Origin: an uncultured Verrucomicrobia subdivision 3 bacterium
GTDB taxonomy: Bacteria > Verrucomicrobiota > Verrucomicrobiia > Limisphaerales > UBA11358
Length of the DNA: 64,000 nucleotides
Assembly: GCA_903878805.1 (NCBI GenBank)
Contig: CAIRJF010000013.1
Coordinates: 1 to 64,000 of the forward strand
Reading direction: 5' to 3'
Under the pieces are notes generated by a model. It was not told the DNA's origin. It made no database searches and saw only the letters and a list, made by a program, of their open reading frames with translations. Below, piece after piece: positions 56,771 to 64,000 of the stretch (within the stretch, counting starts at the first letter, position 1; the number at the start of each line of letters is the position of its first letter). A program made the position numbers and the translations under genes.

Positions 56771-59700
56771 ATGATCAACCGCATCATCGAGTGGTCGTTG
56801 CGTAACCGCTTTCTGGTCATCTGCGGGGTTGCGTTGCTCATCGGCTTCGGCGTGCGCGCCATCTATCAAACACCTGTGGATGCCATTCCCGATTTGAGCG
56901 AAAACCAAGTTGTCGTTTTCGCCGATTGGCCGGGGCGCAGTCCGCAGGAAGTTGAAGACCAAGTGACTTATCCGCTGTCGGTGAATTTACAGGGACTCGC
57001 CGGTGTGAAAACTGTCCGTGCGAATTCCATGTTCGGCTTCTCGCTCGTCACGATTATCTTCGACGACAAAATTGACAACTACTTCGCGCGCTCACGCGTG
57101 CTTGAACGGCTGAATTATCTTGGCAGCCAGCTTCCTACCGGCGTCACGCCACAACTCGGCCCGGACGCGACCGGCCTCGGCTGGGTCTATCAATACTATC
57201 TGGACGTTGACCCGAAAAAATCTCCACACGGCGGCTATGACCTCGGCCAGTTGCGCGCGACACAAGATTGGTTCGTGCGCTATCAGCTTAATTCCGTTCA
57301 TGGCGTCGCGGAAGTGGCGACGGTTGGCGGTTTCGTGCGGCAATATCAGATTGAAATTTCCTCGCTGAAAATGCGCGATCGTAACGTGTCACTGCAAACC
57401 GTCATGGACGCGGTGAAGCAAAGCAATTTGAACGTCGGCGGAAAAGTGATTGAGGAAAACGGAATGGAATTTGTCGTGCGCGGTATTGGTCTCGTGAAGT
57501 CGGCGGGCGATTTGGAAAACATCGTGCTGCAACAAAACAGCGGCCTGCCGGTGTATCTCAAGGACATCGCGAACGTGCAGATTGGCGGCGATTTCCGGCG
57601 CGGCGCGCTGGACATTGACGGCCACGAAGCTGTCGGCGGCATCGTCGTCATGCGCACCGGCGAAAATGCGATGCAGGTCATTCGTGACGTGAAGGCAAAG
57701 ATCGCGCAAATTGCGCCGAGCCTGCCACCGGGCGTCAGCATCAAATCGTTTTACGACCGCAGTGAATTGATTTCACGCACGCTCTACACGCTCAAGCACG
57801 CGCTGACGGAGGAAGCGATTCTCGTCACGCTTGTCATCGTAATTTTCCTATTCCATTTTCGCAGCATTCTCATCGTCACGCTGCCGCTGCCGCTCTCAAT
57901 TTTATTCTCGTTCATTTTGATGAACCAGTTCGGCATCACGTCGAACATCATGTCGCTTGCTGGTATTGCCATTGCCATCGGTGTGCTGGTGGACGCAGGC
58001 ATTGTCATGGCTGAAAATGCCATCCGGCATTGCGAACAGGCGGAAGCGAAGAAAGGTTCGCGGTTGAACCAAGCCGAGTCGCTGCAAGTCACGCTCGAAG
58101 CGGCGCAACAAGTTGGCCGGCCAATTTTCTTTGCGATGGTCATCATCATTCTCGCGTTCGTGCCGGTGTTCGCTTTGAGCGGACAGGAGGGGAAACTGTT
58201 TCATCCGCTCGCTTTCACAAAAACTTTCGCGATGCTTGGCTCGACGATTCTCGCCATCACGCTCGTCCCCGCGCTGTGCGCGACATTCATTCGCGGGCCA
58301 TTTCATTCGGAAGATTCCAATCCGCTGATGAAAATGCTGCTGGCGATTTACAATCCACTTTTGGATTTGGCTCTACGCTTTCGTAAAACCGTTCTCGGGT
58401 TGGCGCTGATTTGCTTGGTCGCTGCGTTGGCACTTGCGTTTGGTGTGCCAAAACCCATTGTTGAAAAAATTCACACCTTGAACCCGCAACTTGCCGCCAA
58501 ACTTCCGCGTGGCATGGGCAGTGAATTCATGCCGACGCTCAATGAAGGTAGTTTGTTGTTCATGCCGGTGCTGTTGCCGAGCACGTCTCTGACGGAAGTA
58601 AAGCGCATCATGGCATGGCAGGACGCGGTCATCAAACAGACGCCGGAAGTCGACTCAGTCGGCGGCAAGCTGGGCCGCTCGGAAACGGCGACTGATCCGG
58701 CGCCCATCGAAATGATTGAGACGACCATCATGCTCAAGCCGGAAGCGCAATGGCGCGCGGGCATGACGAAGGAAAAACTCATCGCGGAGCTGGAGGAAAA
58801 ATTATCGAAGATGCCCGGCTACATTCCCGGCTTTTTGCAGCCGATTGAAAACCGCATTTTGATGATCAGCACCGGCATCCGCGCGCAAGTCGGCATAAAA
58901 ATTCTCGGCGACAATCTGGAAGAACTGCAAAAAAAAGCGTTCGAGGTCGAGCGCGTGGTGCGCGCGATTCCCGGTGCTGTCGGTGTTGCCGCGTCGCGCA
59001 CGCAAGGCAAGCCGTATCTTGACATCGAGGCCGACCGCGTGGCGATGGCACATCACGGTTTGCGCGCGCAGGATATTTTGGACGTGGTCGAAGCCGGCAT
59101 CGGCGGCGAAAATATTTCGATGGCGATCTCTGGCCGCGAGCGCATCCCAATTCAAGTGCGCCTCGAACGTGGCGACCGCGACGACATCGAGCGGCTTGGT
59201 GATATTTCAGTTCCCGTCGGCGACGGAAAATTTATTCCGCTCGCGCAAGTCGCCAAAATCAGCCGCGAAGTTGGTCCGAGCGAAATCGCCAGTGAAAATG
59301 GGCGTTTGCGCGTGTTCGTGCAGGCGAATGTTGAGGGTCGCGACCTTGCTGGTTTCGTGAAGGAAACACAGGCGCGAATCGCGAAGGAGATTTCTTTGCC
59401 GCCCGGCATGACAATCGAATGGAGCGGCCAATACGAAAATCAAATTCGCGCGCAGAAGACGTTGCAGGTCATCGTGCCGGCGGCGCTATTCGTGATTTTC
59501 ATTTTGCTCTTCGTCGTTTATCACAGCTTCAAGGAAGCGGCGCACGTCATTCTCGCCTTGCCGTTCGCGCTGACCGGCGGCGTATTCCTGCAATGGTGGC
59601 TCGGCTATAATTTTAGCGTGGCGGTTTGGGTTGGTTACATTGCGCTGTTCGGCACGGCGATTCAAACTGGCGTCGTGATGGTCGTCTATCTTGATGAGGC

Positions 59701-60034
59701 GGTGAAAAAGAAAATGGCCGAGCGTGGCGTAGACTATTCCTGCGCTGATTTGATTAAAGCTGTGAAGGACGGCGCGCGATTGCGGTTACGCCCGAAAGTG
59801 ATGACAGTGGCAACCATCGTTGCCGGCTTGCTACCGATTTTGTGGAGCACGCGCACCGGCGCGGAAGTCATGAAACCGCTGGCGACACCGGTGATTGGCG
59901 GTATGTTGAGCAGCTTGGTTCATATTCTCATCGTGACGCCGGTAATTTTTTGCTGGCTACGCGAGCGGGAAATGAAAAAGCTTTCGACAGCATCCGTGGG
60001 TGCTGCCGTCAACCAAACGACCACGGAGAAATAA
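56771..60034 (+). CDS. Heavy-metal RND efflux pump CusA/CzcA-like
   Basis: PVDAIPDLSENQVVVFADWPGRSPQEVEDQVTYPL; GIAIAIGVLVDAGIVMAENAIRH. Confidence 0.94.
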   Translation: MINRIIEWSLRNRFLVICGVALLIGFGVRAIYQTPVDAIPDLSENQVVVFADWPGRSPQEVEDQVTYPLSVNLQGLAGVKTVRANSMFGFSLVTIIFDDKIDNYFARSRVLERLNYLGSQLPTGVTPQLGPDATGLGWVYQYYLDVDPKKSPHGGYDLGQLRATQDWFVRYQLNSVHGVAEVATVGGFVRQYQIEISSLKMRDRNVSLQTVMDAVKQSNLNVGGKVIEENGMEFVVRGIGLVKSAGDLENIVLQQNSGLPVYLKDIANVQIGGDFRRGALDIDGHEAVGGIVVMRTGENAMQVIRDVKAKIAQIAPSLPPGVSIKSFYDRSELISRTLYTLKHALTEEAILVTLVIVIFLFHFRSILIVTLPLPLSILFSFILMNQFGITSNIMSLAGIAIAIGVLVDAGIVMAENAIRHCEQAEAKKGSRLNQAESLQVTLEAAQQVGRPIFFAMVIIILAFVPVFALSGQEGKLFHPLAFTKTFAMLGSTILAITLVPALCATFIRGPFHSEDSNPLMKMLLAIYNPLLDLALRFRKTVLGLALICLVAALALAFGVPKPIVEKIHTLNPQLAAKLPRGMGSEFMPTLNEGSLLFMPVLLPSTSLTEVKRIMAWQDAVIKQTPEVDSVGGKLGRSETATDPAPIEMIETTIMLKPEAQWRAGMTKEKLIAELEEKLSKMPGYIPGFLQPIENRILMISTGIRAQVGIKILGDNLEELQKKAFEVERVVRAIPGAVGVAASRTQGKPYLDIEADRVAMAHHGLRAQDILDVVEAGIGGENISMAISGRERIPIQVRLERGDRDDIERLGDISVPVGDGKFIPLAQVAKISREVGPSEIASENGRLRVFVQANVEGRDLAGFVKETQARIAKEISLPPGMTIEWSGQYENQIRAQKTLQVIVPAALFVIFILLFVVYHSFKEAAHVILALPFALTGGVFLQWWLGYNFSVAVWVGYIALFGTAIQTGVVMVVYLDEAVKKKMAERGVDYSCADLIKAVKDGARLRLRPKVMTVATIVAGLLPILWSTRTGAEVMKPLATPVIGGMLSSLVHILIVTPVIFCWLREREMKKLSTASVGAAVNQTTTEK

Positions 60035-60045
60035 ATACAAAACAA

Positions 60046-60243
60046 ATGAAAACAATAACAATGTTGGGAATTATTGTGGTCGCGGGATTATTCCTGACGA
60101 CGGGTTGTGCGAGCTGTTGCAAGAAAGACGCTGCCTGCGCCAAGCCGGCGATGACTTGCAATGGCAGTTGCTGCAAGGACGGCGCGACGTGTGCCAAATG
60201 CTGCACGGACGCGGCGGGTTGCGCGAAGTGCTGCAAGAATTAA
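60046..60243 (+). CDS. 65-aa Cys-rich lipoprotein
   Basis: MKTITMLGIIVVAGLFLTTGCASCCKKDAACAKPAMTCNGSCCKDGATCAKCCTDAAGCAKCCKN. Confidence 0.8.
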   Translation: MKTITMLGIIVVAGLFLTTGCASCCKKDAACAKPAMTCNGSCCKDGATCAKCCTDAAGCAKCCKN

Positions 60244-60356
60244 CCGGAACAAAATTCACCTCGCCGTGGCGATTTTCGTCACGGCGTTTTTTATTTGTTG
60301 AACGAGGAGAAATAATTGCGCCGGAAGGAATTTCAGATAAGAATCAGCGCGCGCAA

Positions 60357-61586
60357 ATGCAAACCATTTCTACCAAAGAGCTCGACGAGCTGCTGACGGC
60401 GATGATCGGCAGTGCCGAGGGGATTTCCGACCTGCTGTTCGTGGCCAACCGGCCGCCGCAGATGGAAATTCACGGAAAAATAAAACCGTTCGGCGACGGC
60501 GCGCTGGAATCCGCCCTCACGAGCGAACGCATCGAGGGGCTGGCGCGCGCCATCATCAACGGTAACCCCCGTTTGCTCGAGGATTTGGCGAACCACGGCT
60601 CGTGCGATTGCAGTTATTCGTTGCAGGACAATTGCCGTTTTCGCGTCAATGTTTACAAGCAAAATGGCAACTACGCGATGGTGTTGCGGCGGCTGCAATC
60701 CAAAATTCCTTCACTCGACGCACTGCATTTGCCGCCAGTTTTCCGCGAGGTGGTCAAGGAGAAGAACGGAATAATTTTTGTAACCGGTGGCACCGGCAGT
60801 GGCAAAACAACCACGCTGGCCGCATTGCTCAACGAAATCAATCAGCACGAGGAAATTCACGTCGTTACGCTGGAAGATCCGATTGAATTTTTGCATCCGC
60901 ACAAAAAGGCCACGTTCAGCCAGCGCGAAATGGGCCGGGATTTTTTTAATTTTCCCGACGGTCTGCGCGCCGCGCTGCGGCAGGCGCCGAAAATAATTTT
61001 TGTCGGCGAAATCCGCGACCGCGACACGATGGAAATTGCTCTGACTGCCGGCGAAACCGGCCATCTGGTTTTAAGCACGCTGCACACCATCAGCGCGAGC
61101 CAGACCATCAACCGCATTCTCGGCATGTTCACCAAGGACGAGGAGCAGCAGGTGCGCGAACGGCTCGTTGGTTCGTTGCGCTACGTCATCAGCCAGCGGC
61201 TCGTGCCAAAAAACGGCGGCGGTCGTCTGCTCGCGACGGAATTACTCGGTAGCAACCTGCGTTCCCGCGAAGCCATCGGCCTCGGTGAAAGTGAAAATCG
61301 CCGACTCGCGGACATCATTGAGGCCGGCAGCACGGCGGGCTGGCATAGTTTTGAACAATCGCTTGTGCGCGCTTACGAAAATGATTTGGTCACGCAGGAA
61401 ACGGCGCTGCTGTATTGCGTCAACAAATCCGCGATGCACCAGCGGCTCGACACCATCAACAAGCGCCGCGAAACCGTCACCAGCACGCTCGACGGCATCC
61501 GGTTGAAAATGGATCACAGCGCGACCAAGCCGCCGGTCATGCCCAAGCCCGCCGCCAAACCGGCTGGCGAAACTCCGCCGGCTTGA
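60357..61586 (+). CDS. pilT: Type IV pilus retraction ATPase-like (PilT/PilU family)
   Basis: VTGGTGSGKTTTLAALLNEIN; VTLEDPIEFLHPHKKATFSQREMGRD; GEIRDRDTMEIALTAGETGHLVLSTLHT; start set at ATG 60357. Confidence 0.88.
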   Translation: MQTISTKELDELLTAMIGSAEGISDLLFVANRPPQMEIHGKIKPFGDGALESALTSERIEGLARAIINGNPRLLEDLANHGSCDCSYSLQDNCRFRVNVYKQNGNYAMVLRRLQSKIPSLDALHLPPVFREVVKEKNGIIFVTGGTGSGKTTTLAALLNEINQHEEIHVVTLEDPIEFLHPHKKATFSQREMGRDFFNFPDGLRAALRQAPKIIFVGEIRDRDTMEIALTAGETGHLVLSTLHTISASQTINRILGMFTKDEEQQVRERLVGSLRYVISQRLVPKNGGGRLLATELLGSNLRSREAIGLGESENRRLADIIEAGSTAGWHSFEQSLVRAYENDLVTQETALLYCVNKSAMHQRLDTINKRRETVTSTLDGIRLKMDHSATKPPVMPKPAAKPAGETPPA

Positions 61587-61623
61587 TACGCAGAAATTTT
61601 TCCGCGCCCGGCGGCTTGAAAAA

Positions 61624-62604
61624 TCAATCCGCCTTCTGCGCGGGCGTTTTCAGCGGATACAAACCGGGGCAGCAGCCGAACGTTTCGTGGAATGCCGCGC
61701 TGAAATGGCTCAAGCTGTTGTAACCCACTTCCAGCGCGGTCTCGGTGACGTTGTGTTCGCCGGCCTTGAGCAGTTCCGCCGCGCGTTCCATTCGCAGTTC
61801 GCGCAAATGCTGCGTAATAGTGTGGCCGGTTTGCGCAGAAAAAATCCGGCTCAAATAAAAATGGCTACAACCGATTTTCTTACCCAACTCTTCCAGCGTC
61901 GGTGGCGTGGCGAGATTTTGCTTCAGTAAAAAAATAACCTGCTCGACGCGTTCCTGCGCGACGCGCTGCTGACGTGAACAAAACATTTCCGTCTCCGGCG
62001 GCGGCTGCAGAAAAAAAGTCACGGCGAGTTCCAGCGCCTTGCATTGATACCACAGCGGTTGCGCTGCCGCGTAAACCGGCGGCTGGCGCAGGGTGGAAAT
62101 AAGTTGTTGTTGCCCCGCCGTGAGTCGCACGGTTGCATGCGTGACCGGAGCACTAGAAGAATTTTCAATGGCCGCACGCACAACCGGATGCAACATCGCT
62201 TCCATGCCCGCGAGATGTTTCGCGAGAAACGCGGTGGAAAATTCCACCGTGAGAAACTGGTGCTGCTCATTCGCCGCGCGTTTCGCCTTCAACGGTTCAT
62301 CTTGGCGATGATAAAATCCCACCGTGCCGGGCACGAATTCGGCGCGACTGTTTTTGCCTTCCACGAAACCGTGACCGACCAAGTTCAAACACAATTCCAC
62401 GCAGCCGGGATGAAAGCTTGCGCCCCAATCAAATTCGCGCTTCGCCAAAAAATCGTGCCACTCAATGCTGTAACCTGCGCCGTGAAAACTGCCGAAGAGC
62501 GGTTGCCAGCCTTTGCCGACATCGCGCCAAGCGTCCGCTTCGGTGAACGGCGCAGCCTGACGACGAGGATTCCCGGCTGAAGCAGCGGATTTCACGGCGG
62601 ACAA
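61624..62604 (-). CDS. AraC-family transcriptional regulator
   Basis: C-terminal double HTH LEELGKKIGCSHFYLSRIFSAQTGHTITQHLRELRMERAAELLKAGEHNVTETALEVGYNSLSHFSAAFHETFGCCP. Confidence 0.92.
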   Translation of the reverse strand: MSAVKSAASAGNPRRQAAPFTEADAWRDVGKGWQPLFGSFHGAGYSIEWHDFLAKREFDWGASFHPGCVELCLNLVGHGFVEGKNSRAEFVPGTVGFYHRQDEPLKAKRAANEQHQFLTVEFSTAFLAKHLAGMEAMLHPVVRAAIENSSSAPVTHATVRLTAGQQQLISTLRQPPVYAAAQPLWYQCKALELAVTFFLQPPPETEMFCSRQQRVAQERVEQVIFLLKQNLATPPTLEELGKKIGCSHFYLSRIFSAQTGHTITQHLRELRMERAAELLKAGEHNVTETALEVGYNSLSHFSAAFHETFGCCPGLYPLKTPAQKAD

Positions 62605-62607
62605 AAT

Positions 62608-63624
62608 TTATTCGTTCGCGCCAAGCTTCTTTTCCCACGCGGCAATTTTTTTGAACAAGTCGGGCAGGCGTTGCATCGCAATCATAACGCGCTTGGCCTG
62701 TTTGTCCGGCTGCGCGGGGATGCCCAGCCATTGTTCGCCGTCGGGAATGTTGTGCATCACGCCAGACTTGGAGCCGATGGTGACTTTGTTGCCGATTTTC
62801 AGATGTCCGGCCAAACCCGCTTGTCCGGCCATCACGGTGTAGCTGCCGATTTTCGTGCTGCCGGAAATGCCCACTTGCGCGCAGAAAATGCAGTGTTCAC
62901 CGATCTCCACGTTGTGACCGACCTGCACGAGGTTATCAATTTTCGTGCCCTTGCCGATGCTCGTCGAGCCGAGCGCGGCGCGATCCACGGTAGTGTTGGC
63001 GCCAATCTCCACGTCGTCGCCGAGGATGACGTTGCCGATTTGCGGCACCTTGCGGTGAAAACTTGTGTCAAAAACATAGCCGAAACCGTCCGAGCCGATG
63101 ACCGCGCCGGCGTGGATGCGCACGCGCTTGCCGATTTGCGTGCGCGAATAAATCGTCGCATTCGGAAATAAATTAGTTTCGTCGCCGAGCACCGAATCAT
63201 CGCCGACGGAATTGCCGGATTGCAAAACGCAGTTCGCGCCAATCTTCACACGTTCGCCAATCGTGCAATGCGGACCGATGTGCGCGGTCGGATCAACTTG
63301 GGCAGACGCGGCGACGACGGCGGACGGATGAATGCCGGCGGCAAATTTTGGTTCCGGAAAAAACACCGCGAGCGCCTTGGCGAACGCGAGTCGCGGATTT
63401 GCCACGCGGATGACGGTTTTTTTTGTCGAGGTGACATCGTTGCCGGCGATGATCGCGGTGGCGGCGCTGGCTTCGGCCGCAGCAAAGTATTCCGGCGTCT
63501 CGGCAAAGGTAAGGTCGCCCGCCTTGGCCTTGTCAATCATGGCGAAGCCGGTTAGCGTGGCGTTGGCGTCGCCGAGCACTTCGCCGGCGAGCAGTTTGGC
63601 AATTTCAGCAGTGGTAAGTGTCAT
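62608..63624 (-). CDS. lpxD: UDP-3-O-acylglucosamine N-acyltransferase
   Basis: Left-handed beta-helix hexapeptide repeats; [44 protein letters not shown]. Confidence 0.95.
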   Translation of the reverse strand: MTLTTAEIAKLLAGEVLGDANATLTGFAMIDKAKAGDLTFAETPEYFAAAEASAATAIIAGNDVTSTKKTVIRVANPRLAFAKALAVFFPEPKFAAGIHPSAVVAASAQVDPTAHIGPHCTIGERVKIGANCVLQSGNSVGDDSVLGDETNLFPNATIYSRTQIGKRVRIHAGAVIGSDGFGYVFDTSFHRKVPQIGNVILGDDVEIGANTTVDRAALGSTSIGKGTKIDNLVQVGHNVEIGEHCIFCAQVGISGSTKIGSYTVMAGQAGLAGHLKIGNKVTIGSKSGVMHNIPDGEQWLGIPAQPDKQAKRVMIAMQRLPDLFKKIAAWEKKLGANE

Positions 63625-63683
63625 TGACTTGATTTATTCGGCTCACTATAAAGCCGGACAGAATCTGTTCAATCCCAACTTTT

Positions 63684-64000
63684 ATGGCTAAAACATTTCG
63701 CGTCGGGCTGATCGGCTACAAATTCATGGGGCGTGCGCACTCAAACGCGTGGCGGCAGGCGCCGAAATTTTTTGATCTCAAGGCGAATATTGAGATGCAC
63801 ACCATTTGCGGACGCGATGCGGCTGCTGTGCAGGCTGCGCGCGCTAAGCTCGGCTGGCAATTCGCCGCGACCGACTGGCGCGAGGTCGTTGAGTCACCGC
63901 TGATTGACATCGTTGACATCGGCACGCCGACGTTCACACATGCCGAAATCGCCATTGCCGCGCTGAAAAACGGTAAACACGTCCTGCTCGAAAAACCCAT
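63684..64000 (+). CDS. Gfo/Idh/MocA-family oxidoreductase (3'-truncated by the window)
   Basis: MAKTFRVGLIGYKFMGRAHSNAWR; DIVDIGTPTFTHAEIAIAALKNGKHVLLEKP. Confidence 0.9.
   Translation, partial: MAKTFRVGLIGYKFMGRAHSNAWRQAPKFFDLKANIEMHTICGRDAAAVQAARAKLGWQFAATDWREVVESPLIDIVDIGTPTFTHAEIAIAALKNGKHVLLEKP

Overview
GC-rich, gene-dense chromosomal window. Gene content and style suggest a Verrucomicrobia-like bacterium, but this is inferred from protein resemblance and no search was run. Recognisable housekeeping genes include hldD, icd, rimO, purL/purQ/purS, zwf, ffh, corA, lysS, lpxD, a pilT-like ATPase and one tRNA-Tyr. Accessory content includes two heavy-metal RND efflux clusters (7.6-14.5 kb and 54.8-60.2 kb). 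A long minus-strand array (19.2-31.2 kb) combines three SPFH/HflKC-like proteins, a His-rich P-type ATPase and ABC-2-like export parts. There are two toxin-antitoxin modules, and the antitoxin of one was missed by the ORF track. A REP-associated transposase with mirror-symmetric flanking hairpins and an EVE-HNH endonuclease candidate sit between purL and purQ. Most interesting observations: (1) two different palindromic elements inserted in frame inside purL; (2) an AT-richer ~85-aa in-frame insertion inside lysS; (3) the RAYT/REP plus EVE-HNH insertion in the pur locus; (4) the triple-SPFH/ABC/P-type ATPase array; (5) an RND adaptor that appears to lack its hairpin/lipoyl region, next to a stand-alone metal-binding paralogue; (6) a deoxyhypusine-synthase-like protein lacking the expected catalytic lysine; (7) duplicated 5' gene remnants within a palindrome-rich gap. 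No CRISPR array, rRNA operon or prophage was seen.
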